In this document: piece by piece, positions 17,826 through 29,141 of the stretch
Layout of the letters: every line of letters begins with the position of its first letter
Numbering within the stretch: position 1 is the first letter of the stretch
Origin: Allobosea thiooxidans
Lineage (GTDB): Bacteria; Pseudomonadota; Alphaproteobacteria; Rhizobiales; Beijerinckiaceae
Length of the DNA: 64,000 nucleotides
Direction of reading: 5' to 3'
NCBI RefSeq assembly: GCF_900168195.1
Contig: NZ_FUYX01000010.1
Span: 62,001 to 126,000, forward strand
Translations under genes and position numbers: made by a program
Notes under the pieces: generated by a model
The model's input: only the letters and a program-made list of their open reading frames with translations
Database searches by the model: none
Told to the model about the DNA's origin: nothing

Positions 17826-18160
17826 CGTCGCTCTCCTTTCAGATCGAAGTCGGCCCTCACGATTCGTCGCTGAATCTACAGCAGAATGTGGGAAAACCGG
17901 AATCGCCCGCAGGCCGGAACCACGCTGCCGCAAGGGCTTGCCCTTTCCGGCTGAAGCGGCACCTGCGGAAAACCGCGCGCGATGGCCGCAGGAGCGGCAA
18001 AACCGGGCCGTAACGAATTGACTCCCCGCGCGCGCCGGGCCTAATCCACCGGTCCTTCCGAAGCCCGGCCGGGCATGCCTGCATCCAATCCCGATCCGAC
18101 CATGCCTGCCTCGCACAGGCGCCGGCCCTCCCGCCCCAGACGGAGCCCAGTGAGATCATC
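17826..18160. other. divergent intergenic region upstream of tkt
   Basis: This 335-base region contains the start signals of the DUF4164-zapA block on the minus strand and the tkt promoter at 18018-18046. The remainder is GC-rich, with no gene or repeat that I can support. Confidence 0.5.
18018..18046 (+). promoter_or_regulatory. sigma70-type promoter of tkt
   Basis: TTGACT (18018-18023) and CTAATC (18041-18046) are separated by 17 bases, a good match to the alphaproteobacterial CTTGAC/CTATAT-type promoter. It would leave a leader of about 105 bases before the tkt ATG. Confidence 0.5.
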
Positions 18161-20158
<1,998 letters not shown>

Positions 20159-20162
20159 CAAC

Positions 20163-20258
20163 CCGTCATTGCGAGCGGAGCGAAGCAATCCAGGGGGACG
20201 TAGCGCTCTGCCGGCCCTGGATTGCTTCGCCGCTACGCTCCTCGCAATGACGGTTTTT
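20163..20258. repeat. long palindromic repeat between tkt and gap, terminator-like
   Basis: Outer arms CCGTCATTGCGAG (20163-20175) and CTCGCAATGACGG (20241-20253) pair perfectly. Inner arms contain CGAAGCAATCCAGG and CCTGGATTGCTTCG. TTTTT follows immediately. This sequence type (GTCATTGCGAGCG-AGCGAAGCAATCC) is a widespread alphaproteobacterial intergenic palindrome. Here it could also end the tkt transcript. Confidence 0.8.
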
Positions 20259-20344
20259 ATCTTGCGTTCGGCCATGCTTTGGCCGAATTGCCCGCGTGGA
20301 TAGCGACGGCTGCGCCGGTTCGCTCGGCGAAGGAGAGGAAGATT

Positions 20345-21355
<1,011 letters not shown>

Positions 21356-21422
21356 TCCATCGCGGAAAGCGGGGCGGCCCTCGACGGCCCGCCCCGCCAT
21401 ATCCTTCCACCACGGAGAGCCT

Positions 21423-21908
21423 ATGGCCAAGATCGAGCCGACCGTCACGCCCCCGGCACCTGCCGAGGCGCCCGCCGTGACACCGCCCCCGGCCTTCGGC
21501 CAGACCGGAGCCGCGCCCACGCCGGCCGCTCCCGCCCTCGTCGTCGGCTCCGCGGCGCCGGCCGCCGCCGAATCCGCCAAGCCCGATCCCCGCCAGCTCG
21601 ACCAGCTCTCACGCATCGAGGAGAAAGCGGCCCGCATCGAGGAAAAGTTCGCCCGCTACGAGGCCGTCCTGACCCGCGCCGAGGCGTCGCTGGAGCGCAG
21701 CGCCCACAAGGTCGACGCCGCCGCCGGCACCATGGACTTCGCCTCGATCCGCGGCGAGATCGCCACCCTGCGCGGCCGCATCGACGCGACGCCGCGCACC
21801 GGCACGCTGTTCATGACCGCCATCGTCACGGCCGTCCTCACCGTCCTGCTCACCATCCTGGTGCTCAAGTTCGGCGTGCCCGGCCTGTTCGGGGGGCTGC
21901 TGCCGTAA
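21423..21908 (+). CDS. small C-terminally anchored protein with coiled coil, unknown function
   Basis: This 161-residue protein has a Pro/Ala-rich disordered N-terminal half (residues 1-58). A short coiled coil with a repeating RIEEKAARIEEKFARYEAVLTRAEASLERSA follows (about 64-98). One C-terminal membrane helix, LFMTAIVTAVLTVLLTILVLKFGV (about 129-152), completes it. It is probably a tail-anchored inner-membrane protein. Its stop overlaps the next gene's start (TAATG), so the two are translationally coupled inside the gap-pgk interval. No family recognised. Confidence 0.7.
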   Translation: MAKIEPTVTPPAPAEAPAVTPPPAFGQTGAAPTPAAPALVVGSAAPAAAESAKPDPRQLDQLSRIEEKAARIEEKFARYEAVLTRAEASLERSAHKVDAAAGTMDFASIRGEIATLRGRIDATPRTGTLFMTAIVTAVLTVLLTILVLKFGVPGLFGGLLP

Positions 21909-22483
21909 TGGGCTTTCGGGACGCCGCCCTCCTCGCCGTGCCGCGCAGCCTGCGCTGGCGGCCGGTCGAGGGCGCCGGACTGGAACATCTCACGCTACGC
22001 AGCACGCCTGACGGCCTCCGCGCCGAGGCCGTGGTCATCGGCGAGCGCGGCGGTGGCGAGCCCTACGGCGTTTCCTATGCCATCGACTGCGGCACCGACT
22101 TTGCCGTAACCGCCGTCACCATTGCCGCGACCGACGGCCGGCGCGTCTTCCTGGAAAGGCGCGACGGCGTCTGGCGTGATGTCTTCGGCGAGCACCTTGC
22201 CGCCTTCGACGACTGCATCGACATCGATCTGCAAGGCTCGGCCTTCACCAATACCCTGCCCATCCGGCGGGAGCATTGGGAGATCGGCCAGAGCCGCACA
22301 TTCGCGATGCTCTACATCCCCTTCGATGATTTCGTGCCGCGTCTCGACCGGCAGACCTATACCTGCCTCGCCCCGCGCCTGTTCCGCTACCAGGCGGCCG
22401 ATGGCAGCTTCGAGGCCGAATTGCCTGTCGACGAGGACGGCCTCGTCGTCGATTATCCCAGCCTGTTCGAACGCATCCGATAA
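21908..22483 (+). CDS. putative glycolipid-binding domain protein (DUF1089-like)
   Basis: The 191-residue soluble protein matches the putative glycolipid-binding family in its N-terminal LRWRPVEGAGLEHLTLRSTPDGLRAEAVVIGERGGGEPYGVSYAIDCG, the central DCIDIDLQGSAFTNTLPIRR and the later IPFDDFVPRLDRQTYTCLAPRLFRYQ. The biochemical role of the family is poorly known. Translation is coupled to the preceding anchored protein. The ten-base gap to pgk suggests that all three share a transcript, although the gene has no obvious role in glycolysis. Confidence 0.75.
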   Translation: MGFRDAALLAVPRSLRWRPVEGAGLEHLTLRSTPDGLRAEAVVIGERGGGEPYGVSYAIDCGTDFAVTAVTIAATDGRRVFLERRDGVWRDVFGEHLAAFDDCIDIDLQGSAFTNTLPIRREHWEIGQSRTFAMLYIPFDDFVPRLDRQTYTCLAPRLFRYQAADGSFEAELPVDEDGLVVDYPSLFERIR

Positions 22484-22492
22484 GAGAGCCCG

Positions 22493-23686
22493 ATGACCGC
22501 CTTCCGCACCCTCGATGACGCCGATCTCGCCGGCAAGCGCGTGCTTGTCCGCGTCGACCTCAACGTGCCGATGGAAGACGGCAAGGTCAGCGACACCACC
22601 CGCATCGACCGCGTGCTGCCGACCATCCGCGAGATCGCCGACAAGGGCGGCAAGGTCATCCTGCTCGCCCATTTCGGCCGCCCCAAGGGCCCTGACGAGA
22701 AGAACAGCCTGAAGCAGGTCGTACCGGCCCTGACCGAGGCGCTCGGCCGCCCTGTCGCCTTCGTCGCGGATTGCATCGGCGAGCCGGTAGCCCAGGCCGT
22801 CGCCGCCGCGCGCAACGGCGATGTCCTGCTGCTCGAGAACACCCGCTTCCACGCCGGCGACGAGAAGAACGACGCTGGCTTCGTCAGGGCGCTCGCCGCC
22901 AATGGCGATATCTATGTCAACGACGCCTTCTCGGCCGCCCACCGCGCCCATGCCTCGACGGAAGGCCTCGCCCATGTGCTGCCGGCCTATGCCGGGCGCA
23001 CCATGCAGGCGGAGCTGGAGGCGCTCTCCGCCGGCCTCGACAACCCCGCCCGCCCGGTGATGGCGATCGTCGGCGGCGCCAAGGTCTCGACCAAGCTCGA
23101 GCTGCTCGGCAACCTCGTCACCAAGGTCGATGTCCTGGTTATCGGCGGCGGCATGGCCAACACCTTCCTCGCCGCGCGCGGCATCGATGTCGGCAAGTCG
23201 CTCTGCGAGCATGACCTCGCCGAGACCGCCCGCGAGATCGAGGCCAAGGCCAAGGCCGCCGGCTGCGAGATCCTGCTCCCCGTCGATGCGCTCGTGGCGC
23301 GCGAATTCAAGGCCCATCCCAGCTACCGGGTCGTGCCGATCGACGGCACCGAGGCCGACGAGATGATCCTCGATGCCGGCCCGCTCTCGATCGCCGAGGT
23401 CGTGCTGCGGCTCGACAAGGTGAAGACGCTGGTCTGGAACGGCCCGTTCGGCGCCTTCGAGCTGCCGCCCTTCGACACCGCGACGGTGGCCGTCGCCAAG
23501 GCCGCCGCCAAGCGCGTCCAAGCGGGCGGACTGGTCGCGGTCGCCGGCGGCGGCGACACCGTGGCGGCGATGAACCATGCCGGCGTCGCCGACGAGCTGT
23601 CCTATGTCTCGACGGCGGGCGGCGCCTTCCTCGAATGGATGGAAGGCAAGGACCTGCCGGGCGTCGAGGCGCTGCGGAAGGCCTGA
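22493..23686 (+). CDS. pgk: phosphoglycerate kinase
   Basis: Phosphoglycerate kinase transfers phosphate between 1,3-bisphosphoglycerate and ADP. The 397-residue length is normal. The N-terminal substrate domain carries [24 protein letters not shown] and [11 protein letters not shown], then [13 protein letters not shown] and [16 protein letters not shown]. The nucleotide domain carries [25 protein letters not shown] and the Gly-rich [14 protein letters not shown] terminator-like hairpin follows before fba. Confidence 0.97.
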   Translation: MTAFRTLDDADLAGKRVLVRVDLNVPMEDGKVSDTTRIDRVLPTIREIADKGGKVILLAHFGRPKGPDEKNSLKQVVPALTEALGRPVAFVADCIGEPVAQAVAAARNGDVLLLENTRFHAGDEKNDAGFVRALAANGDIYVNDAFSAAHRAHASTEGLAHVLPAYAGRTMQAELEALSAGLDNPARPVMAIVGGAKVSTKLELLGNLVTKVDVLVIGGGMANTFLAARGIDVGKSLCEHDLAETAREIEAKAKAAGCEILLPVDALVAREFKAHPSYRVVPIDGTEADEMILDAGPLSIAEVVLRLDKVKTLVWNGPFGAFELPPFDTATVAVAKAAAKRVQAGGLVAVAGGGDTVAAMNHAGVADELSYVSTAGGAFLEWMEGKDLPGVEALRKA

Positions 23687-23703
23687 TTCCGGCCGTTTCC
23701 GAG

Positions 23704-23738
23704 GGGCCGCCCCGGCAACGGAGCGGCCCTTCGCATTT
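23704..23738 (+). terminator. probable intrinsic terminator after pgk
   Basis: A seven-base stem GGGCCGC / GCGGCCC with a twelve-base loop is followed by TTCGCATTTT. It lies 17 bases after the pgk stop. The loop is long, so efficiency is uncertain. Confidence 0.5.
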
Positions 23739-23760
23739 TCAGCATGTCGCCGCTTTGGCT

Positions 23761-23789
23761 TTGCGCCAGCGGTACTTAAGCACTACATC
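23761..23789 (+). promoter_or_regulatory. putative promoter of fba
   Basis: TTGCGC (23761-23766) and TACATC (23784-23789) are spaced by 17 bases and lie 38 bases before the fba GTG. The position after the pgk hairpin is suitable, but both boxes are only fair matches. Confidence 0.3.
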
Positions 23790-23826
23790 CACCCTCATAC
23801 CGATTTAGCCAAAGGGGAGTGCCATC

Positions 23827-24909
23827 GTGGCCCGTATCACGCTTCGCCAGCTGCTCGACCACGCCGCCGAGAACGACTACGGCGTGCCCGCCTTCAACAT
23901 CAACAACATGGAGCAGGCGCTGGCGATCATGGCCGCGGCGGACGCGACCGACGCGCCCGTCATCATCCAGGCCTCGCGCGGCGCCCGCTCCTACGCGAAC
24001 GACATCATGCTCAAGCACATGATGGACGCCGTCACCGAGATCTACCCGCATATCCCGGTCTGCGTGCATCTCGACCACGGCAACGAGCCGGCGACCTGCA
24101 TGACCGCGATCCAGGCCGGCTTCACCTCCGTCATGATGGACGGCTCGCTCAAGGCCGACGGCAAGACGCCGGGCGACTGGGACTACAATGTCGGCGTGAC
24201 CAAGACCGTCACCGACATGGCCCATCTCGGCGGCATCTCGGTCGAGGGTGAGCTCGGTGTGCTCGGCTCGCTTGAATCCGGCGAAGGCGAGAAGGAGGAC
24301 GGCCACGGCTTCGAGGGCAAGCTCAGCCACGACCAGCTCCTGACCAACCCGGACGAGGCGGTGAAATTCGTCGCCGAGACCAAGGTCGATGCGCTCGCCA
24401 TCGCCATGGGCACCTCGCACGGCGCCTACAAGTTCACCCGCAAACCCGACGGCGCGATCCTGGCGATGCATGTCATCGAGGAGATCCACAAGAAGCTGCC
24501 GAACATGCATCTCGTGATGCACGGCTCCTCCTCGGTTCCGCAGGACCTCCAGGACATCATCAACCAGTATGGCGGCAAGATGCCCCAGACCTGGGGCGTG
24601 CCGGTCGAGGAGATCCAGCGCGGCATCAAGCACGGCGTGCGCAAGATCAACATCGACACCGACAACCGCATGGCGATGACCGGCCAGATCCGCAAGATCC
24701 TGTCGGAGAACCCCGGCGAGTTCGACCCGCGCAAGTATCTGAAGCCCGCTATGGAAGCGATGACCAAGCTCTGCAAGCAGCGCCTGGAAGAGTTCAACAC
24801 CGCCGGCCAGGCCTCGAAGATCAAGCGCGTCATCACGCTGGCCGAGATGGCCAAGCGCTACGCCAAGGGCGAGCTCGACCCGACCTTCGGTTCCAAGAAG
24901 GCGGCTTGA
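23827..24909 (+). CDS. fba: class II fructose-bisphosphate aldolase (Calvin-cycle subtype)
   Basis: This zinc-dependent aldolase cleaves or forms fructose 1,6-bisphosphate. The 360-residue product has the metal-binding [14 protein letters not shown] (His81, His84, catalytic-side Asp83), the SVMMDGSL segment, [22 protein letters not shown], and the [27 protein letters not shown] insert characteristic of the CbbA-like Calvin-cycle subtype. The start is a GTG ([27 protein letters not shown]). It ends the carbon cluster and is followed by a dispersed repeat and a terminator. Confidence 0.97.
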   Translation: MARITLRQLLDHAAENDYGVPAFNINNMEQALAIMAAADATDAPVIIQASRGARSYANDIMLKHMMDAVTEIYPHIPVCVHLDHGNEPATCMTAIQAGFTSVMMDGSLKADGKTPGDWDYNVGVTKTVTDMAHLGGISVEGELGVLGSLESGEGEKEDGHGFEGKLSHDQLLTNPDEAVKFVAETKVDALAIAMGTSHGAYKFTRKPDGAILAMHVIEEIHKKLPNMHLVMHGSSSVPQDLQDIINQYGGKMPQTWGVPVEEIQRGIKHGVRKINIDTDNRMAMTGQIRKILSENPGEFDPRKYLKPAMEAMTKLCKQRLEEFNTAGQASKIKRVITLAEMAKRYAKGELDPTFGSKKAA

Positions 24910-24930
24910 GACACGATCTCGGCGCGTAGG

Positions 24931-25024
24931 CCGTCATGGTCGGGCTTGTCCCGGCCAGCCACGTCTTCGCCCGTCGAGGGCACCGTTCAAGACGCGGATG
25001 CTCGCCACAAGGGCAAGCATGACG
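24931..25024. repeat. dispersed palindromic repeat, copy A
   Basis: About 94 bases starting CCGTCATGGTCGGGCTTGTC and ending GGCAAGCATGACG. It contains two small hairpins, GGTCGGGC-TTGT-CCCGGCC and GATGCTCGCC-ACAA-GGGCAAGCAT. Near-identical copies lie at 38275, 39391 and 44135 (inverted). All sit just after coding genes. Confidence 0.8.
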
Positions 25025-25050
25025 CGAGCGGAGACCTTCGGAGAATGACG

Positions 25051-25085
25051 AACGCCCGGTCACATCGACCGGGCGTTTCGCTTTT
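25051..25085. terminator. intrinsic terminator between convergent fba and phoX
   Basis: An 11-bp perfect stem AACGCCCGGTC / GACCGGGCGTT with an ACATC loop is followed by TCGCTTTT on the plus strand. It lies between two convergent genes and serves fba. Confidence 0.8.
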
Positions 25086-25128
25086 CAGGGCGGCCTGATG
25101 CGGTCCGGCCCTGACGCGAGGCGTCGCC

Positions 25129-27129
25129 TCAAACCCCGATCTTCCCCCCACCCTTCTTGGTGATCGCCACCACCGAGGGCCGCACCGGCATGTCCGGCCT
25201 GAAATCGGGCCAGCGGGTCGAGAGGTCCTCGTAATAGGAGCGGCGGCCGAATTCCGGCCAGTCCGGCCCGTCGTCGCCGGGGTGCTGCACGGCGACGAAG
25301 GCCGTCGTGTCGTCCGGCGTGAAGCAGGGGCCGCACATCTCCGCCCCATGCGGGACGCGGTAGAACAGCTTGGAGGTCCGCCGGGCGCCTCCCTCGGTAT
25401 CGACCGCCCAGAGCCCGTCGGTGCGTCCTGTCACGTCGATGCCGTTGCCGTCCGTCGCCACCCAGAGCCGCCCGGCGGAATCGACCACGGCATTGTCGGG
25501 CATGCCGAACCAGCCGTTCTTGGTCGTATCGGTCGAGAAGCTCGCGCCGACCGCCGCGACGGAGGGGTCGCCGCATTTCAGCAGGATCTCCCAGCGCCCT
25601 TTGGTCGCGGTGTGGTCGCCATCCGCCTCGGCGATCTCGATGATGTGGCCGAAGGCATTCTTGGCACGTGGATTGGCGGCGTCGACTTGCTCGTCCTTGC
25701 GGCTCGAATTGTTGGTCAGCATCACATAGACCCGCCCCGTCACCGGGTTCGGCGTGATGTCCTCAGGCCGGTCCATCTTGGTCGCGCCGAGCAGGTCGCC
25801 GGCGCGGCGCGCCTCGATCAGCACGTCGGCCTGGCTCTGGAAGCCGTTCGCGGCCGTCAGAGGCCCCTGCCCGAAGACCAGCGGCAGCCATTCATGCGTG
25901 CCATCCGACGCGAATTTCGCAACGTACAGCGTGCCTGAATCGAGCAGGTCGAGATTGGCGGCGCGGTTGTTCGGATCGAAGTGGCCGGCCGTGACGAATT
26001 TGTAGACATAGTCGAAGCGCTCGTCGTCGCCGAGATAGGCGACCACGCGCCCGTCCTTGGCGACGATCATGTCGGCACCCTCATGCTTGAAGCGGCCGAG
26101 CGCGGTGCGCTTCTTCGGCACCGAATTCGGATCGAACGGATCGACCTCGACCACCCAGCCGAAGCGGTTGGCCTCGTTCGGCTCCCTGGCGAGGTCGAAG
26201 CGCTCTTCGAAGCGGCCCCAGGCGTAAGGAGCGGACGGCACGGCGAGGCGCTTGTAGTTCGCCTCCTCGCGATGGCCCTCCGGCAGCTTGCCGGAGAAGT
26301 AGCCGTGGAAGTTCTCCTCGCCCGAGACGAAGGTGCCCCAGGGCGTCAGCGCACCCGAGCAATTGTTGAGCGTACCGAGCACCTTGCGGCCGCTGGCGTC
26401 GGCCTTGGTCTGCACCCGCTCATGGCCGGCGACCGGCCCGGACAGTTGCATCTCGGTCGCGACGGTGATGCGGCGGTTGTACTTGGAATCCCTGACCAGC
26501 GCCCATTGGCTGCCGGTCCTGGAGATCTCCGCCACCGTCGCACCATGGGCCATCGCCTCGATCGCGAAGCGCTCCGGCGTGGCGTTCTTCATCACCGGCT
26601 TGCCGTCCTTCATCTCGACGACGCCGGGGAACATCAGATGCGGATTGGTGTATTCGTGATTGACGAAGAGCAGCCCATGCGCAGACGGGTCGGCAGCGCC
26701 GGGCATCGGCACATAGCCGACGAAGTCGTTGTTGTAGCCGAACTGCTTGCCCTGGGCCTCCGGCGTCTGCTTCGCCGGATCGAAGTCGGACGCGTCCGGC
26801 GTCAGCGGGTCGCCCCAGCGCAGCAGAACCTGTGCCTCATAGCCCTCGGCGACATGGTGATCGGCGTCGACGCCGACCTCGACTTCCTTGAAGGAGAAGG
26901 CGGATTTCGCGCCCTGCGCCTGCGCCTCCTCGGCGGTTTCTAGCGCCAGCGTGCCGACCGTGGCCGAGATCGCCGAGACGGCGAGCGCGCCCTTGAGCAG
27001 CCCGCGTCGCGAGAAGCGCTGCGAGATCAGCTCGCCCATCGTCGGATTGTCGGTCGGATTCCGCGGCTCTGCGTCTTCATGCTCCAGCATGCTGGCGCCG
27101 AAGGTGGATTCGTGCTCGTCGTCGCGCAT
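25129..27129 (-). CDS. phoX: PhoX family phosphatase, Tat-exported
   Basis: PhoX enzymes are periplasmic alkaline phosphatases using iron and calcium to release phosphate from organic esters. The 666-residue precursor carries a Tat signal (SQRFSRRGLLKGALAVSAISATVGTLAL, residues about 36-63). The mature enzyme shows LLFVNHEYTNPHLMF and the Cys-containing iron-site segment LNNCSGALTPWGTFVSGEENFHGYF. Further on come IVAKDGRVVAYLGDDERFDYVYKFV, DRPEDITPNPVTGRVYVMLTNN and the closing AVQHPGDD. I start at the ATG at 27129. A Pho box with direct CTGTCAT-type repeats lies 52 bases upstream, so it should be induced by phosphate limitation through PhoB. Confidence 0.92.
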   Translation of the reverse strand: MRDDEHESTFGASMLEHEDAEPRNPTDNPTMGELISQRFSRRGLLKGALAVSAISATVGTLALETAEEAQAQGAKSAFSFKEVEVGVDADHHVAEGYEAQVLLRWGDPLTPDASDFDPAKQTPEAQGKQFGYNNDFVGYVPMPGAADPSAHGLLFVNHEYTNPHLMFPGVVEMKDGKPVMKNATPERFAIEAMAHGATVAEISRTGSQWALVRDSKYNRRITVATEMQLSGPVAGHERVQTKADASGRKVLGTLNNCSGALTPWGTFVSGEENFHGYFSGKLPEGHREEANYKRLAVPSAPYAWGRFEERFDLAREPNEANRFGWVVEVDPFDPNSVPKKRTALGRFKHEGADMIVAKDGRVVAYLGDDERFDYVYKFVTAGHFDPNNRAANLDLLDSGTLYVAKFASDGTHEWLPLVFGQGPLTAANGFQSQADVLIEARRAGDLLGATKMDRPEDITPNPVTGRVYVMLTNNSSRKDEQVDAANPRAKNAFGHIIEIAEADGDHTATKGRWEILLKCGDPSVAAVGASFSTDTTKNGWFGMPDNAVVDSAGRLWVATDGNGIDVTGRTDGLWAVDTEGGARRTSKLFYRVPHGAEMCGPCFTPDDTTAFVAVQHPGDDGPDWPEFGRRSYYEDLSTRWPDFRPDMPVRPSVVAITKKGGGKIGV

Positions 27130-27165
27130 GGTCGGCCTCGGTCGCTTCGGATTGGAACAATGCGC

Positions 27166-27171
27166 AGCTAG
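27166..27171 (-). promoter_or_regulatory. putative -10 box of phoX
   Basis: CTAGCT on the minus strand lies nine bases downstream of the last Pho-box repeat. This is the spacing expected for a PhoB-activated promoter that lacks a -35 box. Confidence 0.4.
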
Positions 27172-27180
27172 GCCCTGCCA

Positions 27181-27198
27181 TTGACAGCCAAATGACAG
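27181..27198 (-). promoter_or_regulatory. Pho box upstream of phoX
   Basis: On the minus strand the sequence is CTGTCAT-TTGG-CTGTCAA. Two seven-base direct repeats with an 11-base period match the PhoB consensus CTGTCAT-N4-CTGTCAT in 13 of 14 repeat positions. It is 52 bases before the phoX ATG. Confidence 0.8.
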
Positions 27199-27336
27199 CG
27201 GGCGCCGCCGGCCGTCTGCCCTCCTGCAGGCCCCGCGCCTCCGGCAGGCCCCGGCCCTGCGCCTGCCACCCTTTCCGCGTCCCGCGATTTCTGGTTCAAC
27301 GGCAGTCCCTCCGTCCGGCCGGTCCCCTGCAACGTC

Positions 27337-28491
27337 ATGTCGATCGTCTTCTCCGCACTGGTCGCGGTCTTCGTCGGTTTCGCCGCCTCCGTCGCCGTCA
27401 TCCTCCAGGCCGCGCAGGCGCTCCACGCCACGCCCGGCCAGACCATTTCCTGGATCGCGGCCTTGTGCCTCGCCACCGGCGCCTCCAGCCTCCTGCTGTC
27501 CTGGCGCTATCGCATGCCGATGATCTGCGCCTGGTCGACGCCGGGGGCAGCCCTGATCGCGGCCGTGACCGGCTTCGACATGGCCTCGGCCGTGGGCGCC
27601 TTCCTGATCGCGGCCGTGCTGATGATGCTGACGGCCGCCTTCCGCCCGCTCGGCAAGCTGATCGAGCGCATCCCGATGCCGGTCGCCGCGGCGATGCTCG
27701 CCGGCGTCATCTTCCGCTTCGTCGTCGCGGTCTTCGACGAGATGCGGCTCGCGCCCGGACTCGTCCTGCCGCTGCTCGCGATTTTCCTCTTGGCCCGGCT
27801 GTTCAACCCGTTTCTCGGCGTGGTGGCGGCGCTTGCCGCCGGCATCGCGATCAGCTTCGTCGGCGGTCTCAGCCATTGGCCCGCCGGCGCACTGACGCTG
27901 AGCGGCCTCGAATTCGTCACGCCGCGCTTCGATATTGCCGCCATGCTCGGCATCGGCGTCCCGCTCTATCTCGTCACCATGGCCGCCCAGAACCTGCCGG
28001 GCTTCGCCGTGCTGCGCGCCGCCGGCTATCATCCGCCGACCGCTCCCTCCCTGTTCGTCACGGGGCTGGCCTCGCTCCTGACGGCCCCCTTCGGCGCGCA
28101 CATGACCAACATGGCCGCGATATCGGCCTCGATCTGCACCGGTGGCGACACCCACCCCGACCCGGCCCAGCGCTGGAAGGCGGGCGTGCTCTACGGCCTG
28201 GCCTATTTCGTCGTCGCCGCCTGCACCGGCCTGCTGATAGCCCTGCTGCTGGCGCTGCCCAAGGCGCTGATCGTCGCCGTGGCCGGGCTCGGGCTCGTCG
28301 GTTCGCTCACCGGCGCGCTCGCCCAGGCGATGTCGTCCGACAAGGAGCGCTTCGCCGCCGTCGTCACCTTCGCCATCGCGGCGTCCAGCCTCTCGCTTTT
28401 CGGCATCGGTTCCGCCTTCTGGAGCCTCGTCGCCGGGCTTGCGGTCTTGACATTGGACTTCGCTGCGGGCCGTTTGCGCAGCCGATCATGA
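27337..28491 (+). CDS. benzoate/H+ symporter BenE family transporter
   Basis: This 384-residue inner-membrane protein has about eleven hydrophobic segments. The BenE-family features are visible: GFAASVAVILQAAQALHATPGQTISWIAALCLATG, YRMPMICAWSTPGAALI, PVAAAMLAGVIFRF, the TMAAQNLPGFAVLRAAGYHPP motif and PFGAHMTNMAAISASICTGGDTHPDPAQRW. It probably imports an aromatic acid, but no aromatic catabolic genes are nearby and the substrate is not known. ATG 27337 is the only usable start after a stop at 27193. Its stop overlaps the ATG of the ThiE-like gene. Confidence 0.88.
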   Translation: MSIVFSALVAVFVGFAASVAVILQAAQALHATPGQTISWIAALCLATGASSLLLSWRYRMPMICAWSTPGAALIAAVTGFDMASAVGAFLIAAVLMMLTAAFRPLGKLIERIPMPVAAAMLAGVIFRFVVAVFDEMRLAPGLVLPLLAIFLLARLFNPFLGVVAALAAGIAISFVGGLSHWPAGALTLSGLEFVTPRFDIAAMLGIGVPLYLVTMAAQNLPGFAVLRAAGYHPPTAPSLFVTGLASLLTAPFGAHMTNMAAISASICTGGDTHPDPAQRWKAGVLYGLAYFVVAACTGLLIALLLALPKALIVAVAGLGLVGSLTGALAQAMSSDKERFAAVVTFAIAASSLSLFGIGSAFWSLVAGLAVLTLDFAAGRLRSRS

Positions 28492-29141
28492 CCACACACG
28501 CTGCCCCCACCCGCCTGATGCTCGTCACTCCGCCCGTCGCCGACGCGGAGGCGATGGCCTTTCGCCTGATGCAGGCCATGGCCGGCGGCGACATCGCCGC
28601 CATCCTGCTGCGCCTCACGCCCGGCGACGATCGCAGCCGGATCGAGCGCGTCAAGCGCCTCGCCGGCCCAGTCCAGGGCAACAATGTCGCCCTCGTCGTC
28701 GAGGACAACGCGCTCGTCGCCACGCGCGGCGGGGCCGACGGCGTGCATCTCACCGGCGGCGCCGCGGCGATCGCCGAGGCCCGCTCCAGCCTGCGCAACG
28801 AACGCATCATCGGCATCGGCGGCCTGCGCGCCCGCCATGACGCCATGGATGCAGGCGAGGCGGGGGTCGACTACGTGATGTTCGGCGAGCCGCGCCCCGA
28901 TGGCAGCGTGCCGCCGCTGCCGGCGGTGATCGAGCGTGCCGGCTGGTGGGCCGAGATCTTCGAGACGCCCTGCGTGGCCTATGCGCCCGATGCCGAATCC
29001 GTCGCCGCCTTGGTCGAGACGGGGGCGGAGTTCGTCGCCCTCGGCGCCTGGGCGTTCGACGAGGGGCAGGACATCCGGGCACTGGTCGAGCAGGCCAATG
29101 CGGCGATCGCCGCCTGCGCGGCACGGAAGGCGGCGCGATGA
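28488..29141 (+). CDS. ThiE-like (thiamine phosphate synthase family) protein
   Basis: The 217-residue product has the TIM-barrel pattern of ThiE/TenI proteins: LMLVTPP at the N-terminus, VALVVEDNALVATRGGADGVHLTG in the middle and IIGIGGLRARHDAMDAGEAGVDYVMFGEP, then FVALGAWAFDEG. The conserved ThiE loop FPTxTK after the GADYVGFG strand is missing, so it may not be a functional thiamine phosphate synthase. It starts inside the benE stop (ATGA), and its own stop overlaps the next start, so benE, this gene and the Sel1 protein form one operon. Confidence 0.75.
   Translation: MTTHAAPTRLMLVTPPVADAEAMAFRLMQAMAGGDIAAILLRLTPGDDRSRIERVKRLAGPVQGNNVALVVEDNALVATRGGADGVHLTGGAAAIAEARSSLRNERIIGIGGLRARHDAMDAGEAGVDYVMFGEPRPDGSVPPLPAVIERAGWWAEIFETPCVAYAPDAESVAALVETGAEFVALGAWAFDEGQDIRALVEQANAAIAACAARKAAR

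Noticed and set aside
27192..28487. Upstream extension of the ThiE-like frame across benE
   Set aside because: The frame is open but Arg-rich and overlaps the well-supported BenE gene; only the part from 28488 is ThiE-like.
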